A stretch of 64,000 nucleotides of DNA, taken from the NCBI RefSeq assembly GCF_049478495.1, contig NZ_CP168083.1, positions 930,001 through 994,000 of the forward strand, in the 5' to 3' direction. Source of the DNA: P36-A1 sp049478495. Its GTDB lineage: Bacteria; Bacillota_I; Bacilli_A; JAJDGJ01. This document shows, one piece after another, positions 17,708 through 27,500 of the stretch. A program made the translations under genes and the position numbers. Position 1 is the stretch's first letter, and each line of letters begins with the position of its first letter. The notes below the pieces were generated by a model that searched no databases, was not told the origin of the DNA, and saw only the letters and a list, made by a program, of their open reading frames with translations.

Positions 17708-18319
17708 TTAATGATCGATATTTTTTAAGGTAATCATCTTAAAAGCTTTACCATAATGTTTAAGCTCATCTTTATTATAAAAGTAAGTCATATTTGAGTA
17801 TTCACTACTTGTAGCGAATGAGATAATCATTTCATCAGTCTCTATTAAATTTCTAATTGCTACTTTATTATTTGTATCAATTATTAGTCCTGTAGATTCT
17901 CCTGGGATGTTACGACATTTTTCTAGTAATGCATAATCATTAAGTTTAAATCCAGGTTCCATTAATTCATCGTTTATCTTAAATAAGAAAAAGTTTTCTG
18001 GCTTTTGACCATCCAAAAGATTTTTGTCTATTCTTTTTTTAGCTAATATATTTTTATTCAATAAAAATGAATCACCAGCATTTGCAATTACTTCTAGCTC
18101 TATGCTATTTTCATCTTCAAACATTAAGTATTCTACACTAACATTAAAGTATTTAGCTATTCTAGTTAACTCATCATAAGTTGGCATAACTAATCCATCT
18201 GCAATATCAAGATAACGGTCTAACTTTATATTACTACCATCAGAAACTTGCTTTTCGTTTGAGTTATGCGATAATCTATTTTCACGTAATCTTTTTCTTA
18301 AATCATCAATGACCCACAT
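17708..18319 (-). CDS. XRE-type repressor with degenerate S24 peptidase domain
   Basis: In this 203-residue protein, a helix-turn-helix of XRE type occupies about residues 33-66 (RYLDIADGLVMPTYDELTRI). The C-terminal part follows the LexA/CI S24 fold, with FKINDELMEPGFKLNDYALL around the nucleophile and NNKVAIRNL around the general base. The active-site Ser is replaced by L119 and the Lys by R156, so self-cleavage should not be possible. It may still act as a dimeric repressor sensing something else. GGGAGGA precedes the ATG. Confidence 0.85.
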   Translation of the reverse strand: MWVIDDLRKRLRENRLSHNSNEKQVSDGSNIKLDRYLDIADGLVMPTYDELTRIAKYFNVSVEYLMFEDENSIELEVIANAGDSFLLNKNILAKKRIDKNLLDGQKPENFFLFKINDELMEPGFKLNDYALLEKCRNIPGESTGLIIDTNNKVAIRNLIETDEMIISFATSSEYSNMTYFYNKDELKHYGKAFKMITLKNIDH

Positions 18320-18336
18320 CTTTTATTCCTCCCTGA

Positions 18337-19350
18337 TTATAATATATTTTGAATAATAACCATAATAGTTATTAAAAAAACAAAAATCAAATGAAAATAT
18401 TTATTTAGATACATAACACCTATAAACTCTCTAATTAAAGCATTAATTGAGAAATATAGTTTAGTTTTAGAACCAGCTCCATCACTGTTAAGATGTAACT
18501 TTCTACTTAGTATTAAAGCTCTAAATAGATGGAATTTATTAGTAACTATAAGGTTAGAATCTTTAGAACTACTCATAAGTTTACTTGAGAATAATAAATT
18601 TTCATAAGTATTTTTTGATTTATTTTCTATAATAATATCATTTTCTGGGATATGTTGGCCAATAATATACTTAGCCATAGCTTCAGCTTCAGGTATTTGT
18701 TCATCAAATCCTTTACCACCAGAAACAATAATTTTTGTTGAATATCCATTATTAATGATTCTCTTATATTCAGATATACCTAATTCAATTCTAGACTTTA
18801 ATAAAGGAGTAATTTTATCTTTGATTAAACCACTACCTAAAACAATGATATACTTATATTCTTTTTTCCTAGGATAATATATGTTAATTAATGATGAAAC
18901 AAAGAATATAAATAGCATAAAGAAAAAATATGAAATATATGCGGTTATTAGATTAGATAAAATAAGAAAGAATTTGTTTTTTAATACTGTATTTAATTGA
19001 GGTATTATAATAATATTTGCTAAAAGCATAAAGGCGACTACTAACGATAGTGAGTGTGAAAAGCTTCGACCTTCTTTTTTTATTAGCTCAATAAATGAAT
19101 AGAATAGGGTGATTAAATAGGAAAGTATTAAAAAGGGAAAAGATATTATAAAAATACCTAAAAATATTAATGCTGGTAAATAAACTGAATAAAGCTCATT
19201 ACTAAATCCTATATATATAATTGAAGTTAGTATTATTATTATACTTAGTATTAACATAACACCAGATAGCATACTTCTTCGACATTTTTTAAAATAAAAA
19301 TAATCAAATACTATTGTTAAAAAAATAATTGCTAGAAATGTGTAATTCAT
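18337..19350 (-). CDS. YdcF/SanA-type membrane protein (DUF218)
   Basis: This 337-residue protein has four or five membrane segments in the first 160 residues (about 3-22, 30-48, 55-90, 105-130, 135-160). A DUF218 domain follows: YIIVLGSGL, SRIELGISEYKRI, KIIVSGGKGFDEQIPEAEAM and NTYENLLFSSKLM. A final membrane segment is at the C-terminus. DUF218 proteins are linked to envelope integrity and vancomycin susceptibility in other bacteria. It lies upstream of the repressor gene on the same strand. Confidence 0.88.
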   Translation of the reverse strand: MNYTFLAIIFLTIVFDYFYFKKCRRSMLSGVMLILSIIIILTSIIYIGFSNELYSVYLPALIFLGIFIISFPFLILSYLITLFYSFIELIKKEGRSFSHSLSLVVAFMLLANIIIIPQLNTVLKNKFFLILSNLITAYISYFFFMLFIFFVSSLINIYYPRKKEYKYIIVLGSGLIKDKITPLLKSRIELGISEYKRIINNGYSTKIIVSGGKGFDEQIPEAEAMAKYIIGQHIPENDIIIENKSKNTYENLLFSSKLMSSSKDSNLIVTNKFHLFRALILSRKLHLNSDGAGSKTKLYFSINALIREFIGVMYLNKYFHLIFVFLITIMVIIQNIL

Positions 19351-19430
19351 AAATCAACCTCCATGTCATACTATTATTATATAGTATTTTTGTAAATAAA
19401 TCTAAAAATCAAGAAATAAAGCAATAACAT

Positions 19431-19462
19431 AAAAAAGGAAAGATTAGTAATTAATCTTTCCT
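19431..19462 (-). terminator. Terminator of ispG
   Basis: GGAAAGATTA/TTAATCTTTCC with an A-tract that becomes a T-tract on the minus strand lies just after the ispG stop. Confidence 0.85.
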
Positions 19463-19467
19463 AAATT

Positions 19468-20547
19468 CTAGCTATTTTCTTGTTTAATAAATTCATCAAT
19501 TTCATTTTTTAAAGTTTCAATTATATCTTCTTGTTGAATACTTTTAATTATTTCACCTTTTTTAAATAATACACAACTATCTTTACCACCTGCAATACCA
19601 ATGTCAGCACCTTTTGCTTCTCCTGGTCCATTTACACCACAACCCATAACAGCTACATGAATATTACTTTTTTTATTTAAAAGATATTGTTCTATTTCAT
19701 CAACAATTTCAAACATTTTATATTGTAATCTTCCACATGTAGGACAAGATACTAAAGTTGGTAAATTGTTTGCAAGATTAAATGATTTTAGTAACTCTTT
19801 GGCCACTGGTATTTCATCAACTGGATTGCTACTTAAACTGACTCTTATTGTACTACCAATACCTTGATAGATAAGTGGAGCTAAACCTGCAACACTTTTG
19901 ATTGTACCTGCAAATTTAGTACCTGCTTCTGTAATACCTAAATGAAGAGGGTAGTTAAAAGATTTAGCAGCTAACTCATAAGCTTCAATTGATAATAATG
20001 CATTGCTTGCTTTTAACGATATTACAATATCATAGAAATCTAAATCTTCAAGTATTTTCACATGCTTTTGAGCACTAGCAACCATAGCTTCAGCACAAGG
20101 ATATTGATAAATATCTAAAATTTCTTTTTCTAATGAACCAGCATTAACACCAATTCTAATAGGAATATTATTTGCTTTACAAGCTTCTACTACTAGCTTT
20201 ATTTTTTCATGGCTACCAATATTACCAGGATTAATTCTAATTTTATCAATACCATTTTCAATACAAATTAAAGCTAACTTGTAGTTAAAATGAATGTCGG
20301 CTACTAATGGCATATCAGTTCTAGATTTAATTTTTTTTATTGCATAAGCATCTTCCTCATCTAAAACTGCTAAACGTACTATTTCGCAACCTGCCTCTTT
20401 TAAACAATTTATTTGTTTAATTGTGGCAACTACATCTTTAGTTTTAGTATTAGTCATTGATTGAATAACAATTTTATTATTACCACCAATTTGAATATCT
20501 TTAACCATTACAGGTCTTGTATTTTCTCTTGTAAACATTAAATTCAC
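19468..20547 (-). CDS. ispG: IspG, HMBPP synthase of the MEP pathway
   Basis: IspG is a [4Fe-4S] enzyme that converts methylerythritol cyclodiphosphate to HMBPP, the penultimate step of isoprenoid synthesis. The 359 residues are full-length. The N-terminal TIM barrel starts near IQSMTNTKT. The cluster cysteines lie in SCPTCGRLQ and, further on, in MGCGVNGPGEA. It needs Fe-S clusters, which the suf operon can supply. Dxs and IspA of the same route are encoded at 39-42 kb. It is transcribed alone, divergent from rpmG. Confidence 0.97.
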   Translation of the reverse strand: MNLMFTRENTRPVMVKDIQIGGNNKIVIQSMTNTKTKDVVATIKQINCLKEAGCEIVRLAVLDEEDAYAIKKIKSRTDMPLVADIHFNYKLALICIENGIDKIRINPGNIGSHEKIKLVVEACKANNIPIRIGVNAGSLEKEILDIYQYPCAEAMVASAQKHVKILEDLDFYDIVISLKASNALLSIEAYELAAKSFNYPLHLGITEAGTKFAGTIKSVAGLAPLIYQGIGSTIRVSLSSNPVDEIPVAKELLKSFNLANNLPTLVSCPTCGRLQYKMFEIVDEIEQYLLNKKSNIHVAVMGCGVNGPGEAKGADIGIAGGKDSCVLFKKGEIIKSIQQEDIIETLKNEIDEFIKQENS

Positions 20548-20618
20548 CTCTTTATAATTATACTATAACATTAATTATAAGTATTGTTTAAAATAAATTT
20601 TTAATATTGTAGCTTATA

Positions 20619-20648
20619 TTGACTGTAGTATGTAAAAAATGCTATAAT
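20619..20648 (+). promoter_or_regulatory. Promoter of rpmG
   Basis: TTGACT, an 18-bp spacer and TATAAT, with a TG extension in the spacer end, form one of the best sigma-A promoters in the window. The leader contains a hairpin AAATACTA/TAGTATTT at 20670-20689. Confidence 0.85.
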
Positions 20649-20734
20649 TTTAGAGGAGATTATTATAAGAAATACTAGATATAGTATTTTATTTATGATA
20701 AAATATTTACGTTATAGGCATAGGAGGTGCAACA

Positions 20735-20884
20735 ATGAGAGAAAACATTATTTTAAAATGCACAGAATGTGGAGAAGAAAACTACATTGCTAAGAAAAAC
20801 AAAAAATTACACCCTGACCGTGTAGAATACAAAAAATTCTGTCCAAGAGACAACAAGCAAACAGTACATAAAGAAAAGAAATAG
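20735..20884 (+). CDS. rpmG: 50S ribosomal protein L33
   Basis: L33 is a 49-residue component of the large ribosomal subunit. Recognisable parts are MRENIILKCTECGEENY at the start and KKFCPRDNKQTVHKEKK at the end. The Cys pair CTEC is retained, with one further Cys (FCPRD), so it resembles the zinc-binding form but lacks the fourth Cys. AGGAGGTG lies just before the ATG. It is monocistronic between a strong promoter and a strong terminator. Confidence 0.96.
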   Translation: MRENIILKCTECGEENYIAKKNKKLHPDRVEYKKFCPRDNKQTVHKEKK

Positions 20885-20890
20885 TATAAC

Positions 20891-20920
20891 AAAAGATTAT
20901 TTTAGTTAATAATCTTTTTT
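20891..20920 (+). terminator. Terminator of rpmG
   Basis: AAAAGATTATT/AATAATCTTTT followed by further T residues lies 6 bp after the rpmG stop. Confidence 0.85.
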
Positions 20921-20948
20921 AATATCTTTAGATTTGAAAGGAAAAAAT

Positions 20949-21578
20949 ATGAAATTAAAAACTTTATTCAGAAAAGACTCTTTACAAGAGAATACCTATA
21001 TAATTACAGAAAATAATAAAGCCTTAATTATCGATCCAGGTTGTGATTATGAAGATCTTAATAGTTATCTAGACAACAATGATATAAAAGAAGTTAGTAT
21101 TTTTTTAACTCATACTCATCATGATCATATTAGAATAATTGCGCCAATTGTTGAAAAATATAATTCAATAATATATTTAAGTGAAAAAGAAATGGTTATT
21201 TTTGAAACTGAAATGCCAAAATATGCTGACTCAAAACAATTAAAACAAATAAATAAAAATTTAATTTTTATAAAAGACAAGATTATATTTAATAATAATG
21301 AATATAAAGTTTTAGAAGTACCAGGACACACAGTAGGCCATCTTATGTTGGAAATACCTGAATTACAAGCATATTTTAGTGGTGATTTTATATTTAACAA
21401 TGATATTGGATATACCCAATTTTTTACTGGAAGTAGTTTAGATATGAAAAACTCTTTAGATAAAATACAAACACTAAATAAAGAGTATGTTATATATCCA
21501 GGTCATGGTCCAGAAACAACAGTTGAAAATGAACTAACTAATAATTTTTATATAAATAATCCAATAGAGAAATGGTAG
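20949..21578 (+). CDS. Metallo-beta-lactamase-fold hydrolase (first of tandem pair)
   Basis: This 209-residue glyoxalase-II-like hydrolase has the metal-binding signature THTHHDH at about residue 56, PGHTVGH, a SGDFIF Asp and a final PGHGPET His. The ATG at 20949 is preferred over an in-frame TTG at 20934 because AAAGGA precedes it at good spacing. It lies 7 bp upstream of a clear paralogue of nearly the same length, and both end in PGHG. It probably hydrolyses thioesters. The physiological substrate is unknown. Confidence 0.92.
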   Translation: MKLKTLFRKDSLQENTYIITENNKALIIDPGCDYEDLNSYLDNNDIKEVSIFLTHTHHDHIRIIAPIVEKYNSIIYLSEKEMVIFETEMPKYADSKQLKQINKNLIFIKDKIIFNNNEYKVLEVPGHTVGHLMLEIPELQAYFSGDFIFNNDIGYTQFFTGSSLDMKNSLDKIQTLNKEYVIYPGHGPETTVENELTNNFYINNPIEKW

Positions 21579-21585
21579 GTATAAA

Positions 21586-22200
21586 ATGAAAATAGAAACT
21601 ATAGTAGATAATAATTCATTCATGGTAAATACATATGTATTGTATGAAAATGATACTGCTCTTGTAATAGATCCAGGTGCTGATTTTCATACAATTAAGA
21701 CATTCTTAAATACATCTAACATAACAAAAATAAGTATCTTTCTAACACATGGACACGTTGATCATATATTTAGTCTTGAGCAACTAGCAAAAGAATATAA
21801 TGCCACTGTCTACATACACGAAAAAGATGAACATTTATTATATGACTCTAAGGCAAACTGCTCTTCAATCTTTGGAATGCCAATGGTAGTTAAAGATATT
21901 AAAGTTAATACAGTAACTGATAAATTAGTGTTTAATCAATACACTTTTCAAGTAATACATGTACCTGGACATACTCCAGGACAAAGTATGTTATTAGTTA
22001 AAGATCAAAATGCATTGTTTAGTGGTGATTTCTTATTTAATAATGGAATAGGTAGATATGATTTGCCAGGTGGCGATGGTATAGCAATGAAAAAATCATT
22101 AGAAGTAATATATACATTAAATCCAAATTTGAAGGTATATCCAGGTCATGGTGCTACTACAACAATTAAAGAAGAACTAAAAAACAACCCATACTTATAA
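21586..22200 (+). CDS. Metallo-beta-lactamase-fold hydrolase (second of tandem pair)
   Basis: This 204-residue paralogue of the preceding gene has THGHVDH, PGHTPGQS, SGDFLF and PGHGATT in the same places, so the binuclear metal site looks complete. It keeps the GRYDLPGGD loop of typical YqgX-like hydrolases, whereas the first copy has a divergent loop there. The 7-bp gap argues for one transcript arising from an old tandem duplication. The loop difference suggests the two enzymes have different substrates. Confidence 0.93.
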   Translation: MKIETIVDNNSFMVNTYVLYENDTALVIDPGADFHTIKTFLNTSNITKISIFLTHGHVDHIFSLEQLAKEYNATVYIHEKDEHLLYDSKANCSSIFGMPMVVKDIKVNTVTDKLVFNQYTFQVIHVPGHTPGQSMLLVKDQNALFSGDFLFNNGIGRYDLPGGDGIAMKKSLEVIYTLNPNLKVYPGHGATTTIKEELKNNPYL

Positions 22201-22204
22201 TTAT

Positions 22205-22237
22205 AAAGTGCTTTTCTTATAGAAAGGCCTTTTTTTA
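22205..22237 (+). terminator. Terminator of the hydrolase pair
   Basis: An imperfect hairpin, AAAGTGCTTTTCT/AGAAAGGCCTTT, followed by a run of T residues lies directly after the stop of the second hydrolase gene. Confidence 0.75.
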
Positions 22238-22319
22238 TATTAAGATATAAACAACCTTTAGCTTAATAATATAAAAATCAATAATTATATGATAAAATAA
22301 ACTATAAGAGGGGGGAATA

Positions 22320-23018
22320 ATGATGCATTTAAATGAAATAGACATCTTATTAAGCGTTATGGCAGCTATTATTGTTGGTGGCATAATTGGTTATGAAAGA
22401 GAGTCTAAAAATAAACCCGCTGGTATAAAAACACATATTTTAGTTTGCGTAGGTGCAGCCTTAATTGCGTTAATTCAAAGAGAAATTGTTGAAGAAGTAG
22501 GAATATTTGTAATTAATAATCAGGAACTAAAAAATACAATATCAATAAGAACAAGCGACATTATTGCAAATGTAGTTACAGGTATAGGTTTTTTAGGTGC
22601 TGGTACTATAATTATAAATAAAGGTAAAGTAGAAGGTTTAACAACCGCAGCAACCTTGTGGCTAGTAGCTGTTGTTGGTATTGCAATAGGAATGGGTTTT
22701 TGGCTGTTATCACTTGCAGGAACAATAGCAATTATAATAGCATTAGAAATTATTAACAGATTATTTGTTGGAAATTATGAATTAGAATTAAGTATCACAT
22801 TTAAGGACAAAGCTAATACATTAGATAAAATTAAAAATTATAACTATAAAAATAATCTAAAAATACTAACAGTAGATCAAATAGATGATGAAAATATAAA
22901 AGATGATATATATATAGTTGATTACACCTTATCAATTCCTAAAAACATCATGCAATCAACTATTATGTTAGATTTATCATTAATACCAGATGTAATTAAA
23001 ATAGTTGTAAAAACATAA
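22320..23018 (+). CDS. MgtC/SapB-family membrane protein
   Basis: In 232 residues, the N-terminal 145 hold four or five membrane segments with the MgtC signature: GGIIGYERESKNKPAGIKTH, VCVGAAL, SDIIANVVTGIGFLGAGTI and GLTTAATLW. A soluble C-terminal domain of about 85 residues follows and resembles an ACT-like fold. MgtC proteins affect magnesium homeostasis, and in pathogens they affect survival and ATP synthase activity. It is monocistronic with a G-rich Shine-Dalgarno. No riboswitch is seen in the 120 bp before it. Confidence 0.92.
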   Translation: MMHLNEIDILLSVMAAIIVGGIIGYERESKNKPAGIKTHILVCVGAALIALIQREIVEEVGIFVINNQELKNTISIRTSDIIANVVTGIGFLGAGTIIINKGKVEGLTTAATLWLVAVVGIAIGMGFWLLSLAGTIAIIIALEIINRLFVGNYELELSITFKDKANTLDKIKNYNYKNNLKILTVDQIDDENIKDDIYIVDYTLSIPKNIMQSTIMLDLSLIPDVIKIVVKT

Positions 23019-23044
23019 ACATAATAATAAAAATATTCTAATAA

Positions 23045-23620
23045 TTATTTTTTATTTAAACCTAATACATCAATATTTTTATTAGATGTATTAATAATCA
23101 TTTCTTTAATAAAGAAAATAGATTCAGAAAAATCTCTTTTTATCCAAGTTTGAATAATTGCAAAGCTTCCTCCAATAGTATATTGCATAAAGTAATTAAA
23201 CTCTAATTCATTCATATTACTATTTGATGTTATAATGCTAAGCATAGAAGTTTTATTAATAAGTTTCATTAACTTTTCAACTATTTTCATCTCTTGTTGA
23301 TTAAAGAAAATAACCATACATAATTCTTTATTTTCTTTTATTATCTCTAAAACATTAATTAACAATAAATCTTGATAATGATATATTGGTGTAGATACTA
23401 ATAACTTTTCTATTTTATCTAATAATTCTTGTTCTAAAGATGATAATAGGTCTAAAGGATTTTTGTAATGATGATAGAAAGTACCTCTGTTAATATTAGC
23501 TTTTTCACAGATACTTTTAACACTTATATCATGTATATCATATTCTTTTAACAAGGCAAATAAAGCAATTTTTATTGCTTTTTTTGTTTGCGTTATTTTT
23601 ATGTTTTCTTTATTTTTCAT
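23045..23620 (-). CDS. TetR/AcrR-family regulator
   Basis: This 191-residue repressor has an N-terminal TetR helix-turn-helix at about residues 10-55 (DISVKSICEKANINRGTFYHHY), which is strongly conserved. The C-terminal ligand and dimerisation part resembles the DhaS-like C-terminal domain. It is divergent from the ABC exporter genes, and two matched 14-bp sites lie in the shared intergenic region. It most likely represses the exporter, and perhaps itself, until its ligand binds. Confidence 0.93.
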   Translation of the reverse strand: MKNKENIKITQTKKAIKIALFALLKEYDIHDISVKSICEKANINRGTFYHHYKNPLDLLSSLEQELLDKIEKLLVSTPIYHYQDLLLINVLEIIKENKELCMVIFFNQQEMKIVEKLMKLINKTSMLSIITSNSNMNELEFNYFMQYTIGGSFAIIQTWIKRDFSESIFFIKEMIINTSNKNIDVLGLNKK

Positions 23621-23724
23621 TTTATAGTATATCCCTTCAATAATTAAATGTTATATATAATTAATTATACCGTATTTAATAAATTATGTATTTTTTGTAG
23701 ATAAATAAACATAAAATTAAAAAA

Positions 23725-23738
23725 TGTCTATTTAAACA
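23725..23738. promoter_or_regulatory. Upstream TetR operator candidate
   Basis: TGTCTATTTAAACA is the reverse complement, with one mismatch, of the site at 23799. The two centres are 74 bp apart, about seven helical turns, which would allow looping. It lies between the tetR start and the exporter promoter. Confidence 0.65.
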
Positions 23739-23758
23739 CGAGTAATAAGAAATATCAC

Positions 23759-23787
23759 TTGCTATATTTTATTATTATAACTATACT
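23759..23787 (+). promoter_or_regulatory. Promoter of the ABC exporter operon
   Basis: TTGCTA, a 17-bp spacer and TATACT form a good sigma-A promoter. Transcription would start near 23794, so the downstream operator candidate covers roughly +5 to +18. Confidence 0.75.
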
Positions 23788-23798
23788 AAAATAATAGA

Positions 23799-23812
23799 TG
23801 TTTTAATAGACA
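23799..23812. promoter_or_regulatory. Downstream TetR operator candidate
   Basis: TGTTTTAATAGACA matches the upstream site inverted, 13 of 14 bases. It lies just after the predicted transcription start of the exporter, where bound repressor would block initiation or escape. Confidence 0.65.
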
Positions 23813-23858
23813 CTGTGTTGATTACATAATGATATTTTTATAAAGAGAGGTTGATTAG

Positions 23859-24560
23859 ATGTCTTATATACAGGTAATTGATGAATATAAAAGATATAAA
23901 ATAGGAGATAGTGAAGTTATTGCCAATAATGGTATATCTTTTGATATAGAAAAAGGTGAATTTGTTGTTATTTTAGGTCCAAGTGGAGCTGGAAAGTCAA
24001 CAGTTTTAAATATTTTAGGAGGTATGGATACTTGCGATGAAGGCGAGATAATAGTAGATAAAGTAGATATTTCAAAATTTAATAGGAAACAGTTAACTGA
24101 ATATCGAAGATATGATGTTGGCTTTGTATTTCAATTTTATAATTTGGTTCAAAATCTTACAACTAGAGAAAATATTGAACTAGCTACTCAAATTTGTAAA
24201 GATGCTTTAGATGTTGATGAAACACTTGAACTTGTTGGATTAAGTCATAGAAAAGATAATTTTCCATCTCAATTATCAGGAGGGGAACAACAAAGAGTTT
24301 CTATAGCAAGAGCTATAGCTAAAAATCCTAAAATACTACTTTGTGATGAACCTACAGGAGCATTAGACTATAAAACAGGTAAATCAATATTAAAAACTCT
24401 TCAAAAAACTTGTAGAGATACTAATACTACCGTAATATTAATTACACATAATAGTGCTATCGCTGCAATTGCTGATCGAGTAATACATATAAATGATGCA
24501 AAAGTAAGAAAAATTGAACTAAACCATAATCCATTAGATGTAGATGATGTAGAATGGTAG
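23859..24560 (+). CDS. ABC transporter ATP-binding protein (MacB/LolD type)
   Basis: In 233 residues, Walker A is GPSGAGKST near 45, the Q-loop is FVFQFYNLV, the signature is LSGGEQQRVSIARA, and Walker B is LLCDEPTGALD, with the switch His in LITHNS. This subtype works with FtsX-like permeases to move peptides, lipids or drugs, often as part of stress defence. It lies 9 bp before the permease gene. Together they form the operon under the TetR-type promoter. Confidence 0.96.
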   Translation: MSYIQVIDEYKRYKIGDSEVIANNGISFDIEKGEFVVILGPSGAGKSTVLNILGGMDTCDEGEIIVDKVDISKFNRKQLTEYRRYDVGFVFQFYNLVQNLTTRENIELATQICKDALDVDETLELVGLSHRKDNFPSQLSGGEQQRVSIARAIAKNPKILLCDEPTGALDYKTGKSILKTLQKTCRDTNTTVILITHNSAIAAIADRVIHINDAKVRKIELNHNPLDVDDVEW

Positions 24561-24569
24561 GTACTTTAA

Positions 24570-27500
24570 ATGAAAAATGCATATAACAAATCAATATTTA
24601 GAGAAATTAAAAATTCATTAGGACGTTTTCTTTCAATAATGACAATTATTTTATTAGGAGTAGCTATTTATGTCGGTATAAAATCTACAGGTCCAGATAT
24701 AAAAAATGCAGTTATAAACTATTATACAAAATATAATTTAATGGATGCAAAAATAGTTTCAGATTATGGATTAAATGATAATGATCTAAAAATATTAAAA
24801 AATGATGATTTAATAAGTGAATATGTTGCAACGCATAGTTTAGATATTAACTTAACAAATCAAAATAGTGTTGTAAGAATCTTAGAATATAATAATAATT
24901 CTAAGATAAATAAAATAGAAGTAGTTGAAGGAAGACTTCCCGAAAAAGCAAATGAAATTGCATTAGACTCTGAGGCCTTTATAAAAAATGAAAATCTTAA
25001 AATAGGTTCAGAATATATTATTGAATCAGAAAAAGATGTAGTATCAAAAATTAAAAATACCAAGCTTAAAATTGTAGGAAAAGTTGATAGTCCATTATTC
25101 ATGGATAATTTATCTAGAGGTACTACAACAGTTGGTAATGGTAGTATAGACTATTTTGCCTATATGAATAAAAGTAACTTTAAAATGGATGTATACACTG
25201 AAATATATGTAAAATTTAATAACATTAATGGGATAAAAGAATACTCGCCAGAATATAAGAAAATAATGAATTCAAATAATGATTATTTATTAGAAATATT
25301 TAGTAATAGAGCAAAAGAAAGAACCAATGAGATAAAAAAAGAAGCACTAAAAGAATTTGAAAAACCAGAAAAAAAGATTGAAGATGCTCAAATTAAAATA
25401 GATAATGCATTAGACGAAATTAATAAAGCTAAAGCACAATTAAATGAAGGTAAATTAGAATATGAGCAAGGAGTAACAGATTTTTATAAAAAAGTTGATA
25501 ATGCCCAAATTGAACTTAACAACTCTAAAAATACTCTTGATTCTAATCAATCAATTTTAGATAAAAACAAAAAAGAACTAGACAGCAGTTTAGAAAAATT
25601 AAAACAAGCTAAAAAACAATTAGATAGTGCTCTTAAAGAATTTAAAAATAAAAATATTAATCCAAAAGAAATAAAAACATATGAAGAGAATTATAAATTA
25701 ATAACACAATTAAACAATCAGTATAATCAATTACTAATTGAGGTTAATAGCTATACAGAAACAATTAGTACTACTAATCCAATTAGTAATGATGTGTTGT
25801 TAAAATGGAAGACTATTATAGATACTCCTGAAATGAATTTAATATCACTTAGTCCAATAATAGAAGGTTTATTATTACAACCAACCAATAAAACTTTGTT
25901 AGATCAATTATCAAGTTCTCTTGAGCAAGTAATAAGTATTACAAAAAATAATCAAGATGATTTAGATAAATTGATTAAAGCAATCAATAAATATAACACT
26001 GGATTAAAAGAATATAACCAAAATAATAGTTTATTAATAAAAAACAAAAATAAGTTATTAAAGGCTCAAAAAACAATAGATAGTGGCTATTCACAAGTTA
26101 AAGCAGGCCAAAAAGAATTAAATGATTTAAAAATCGCTGGTGAAAAACAATTACAACAATCAAAACAAACAATTGACCAAAATGAAACTACTATTGCTAG
26201 TTCAGAGCAAGAAATAGCTAATAATCAAGATAAGTTAGATGAAAATAAAAATAAAATAGAAGTAGAAAAAAATAAAGTCAATGAAATTGAGAAAGCAAAA
26301 TATTATTTTAGTGATAGAACAGATAATCCTGGATACTCAACAATAGGAGATTCAGTAGCAAGTTTAGATACAATAGCAATAGTCTTTCCGGTATTCTTTT
26401 TTCTAGTAGCAGTGTTAATATGCTTAAGTACTATGACAAGAATGGTAGAAGAAAAAAGAAGTGAGATAGGCACATTAAAGGCACTAGGTTATAGTAATTT
26501 GATGGTCGCAAAAAAATTCATAGTGTATTCAATAATAGCAAGCTTAGCTGGAGCTCTTTTAGGAGTTGCTATTGGAAGCAGTTTACTTCCCAAAATCATA
26601 TCTAACTCATATTCAATGTTATTTAAAATACCATCACTTGAATTAATAGTATATCCTTCATTCACAATGCAAGCAATAATAATATCTATCATAAGTACAG
26701 TAGGTGCTGCAATGTTTGTTTTAGGCTATGAATTAAGAGAAACACCAGCTAATTTAATGAGACCTAAAGCACCAAAATTAGGTAAGAAGATATTTTTAGA
26801 AAAAATACCAGCTATCTGGAGTAGGTTAAATTTTAATTATAAAGTTACCTTTAGAAATTTATTTAGATATAAACAAAGAATGATAATGACAATACTTGGA
26901 ATTGGTGGTTGTACAGCTTTATTGATTGTTGCATTTGCATTACAAAACTCTAATAAATATACTCTAGTAAGACAGTTTGATGATGTTTGGAAATACCAAG
27001 CCATAGTTGTTACTAATAGTGATTTAAGTGAGAAAGAACAAACTGTACTAAATGATAAAATAAAAAAAGAACCTGGTTTTGAAAATATGATTTCTACTTT
27101 TCAAGAAAATGTAAAACTCTATGATAAAGATGATAATAAGTTGAATGTTACATTGTTGGCTTCACAAAATAATGATCTTTCACAATATATTAGATTACAA
27201 GAAAGAGTAGCTAAAAAACAATTAAATTTAAATGATAATAAAGCTATTGTTACAGAAAAAATAGCTGATATTTATAAATTAAAAACAGGTGATCACTTAA
27301 ACTTCAGTGATACTGATGGTAATAAATACAGTATAGAAATAGGTGGCATTACTGAAAACTATATCGGTAATTATATTTATATTAATGCAAATTACTATAA
27401 AACAATAATGAATAAAAAACTAGTACCTAATTCTAGACTTATAAAACTAACATCTACAACAAATCAAAGTAAATTTTCTGATTCACTAATGAAAAATGAC

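Noticed and set aside
20934..20948. TTG start for the first metallo-hydrolase
   Set aside because: The TTG lies in the ribosome-binding region, and the ATG at 20949 has AAAGGA at proper spacing.
24860..25102. Antisense open frames inside the ABC permease and other long genes
   Set aside because: They are by-products of low G+C sequence with no ribosome-binding sites and no recognisable protein features.
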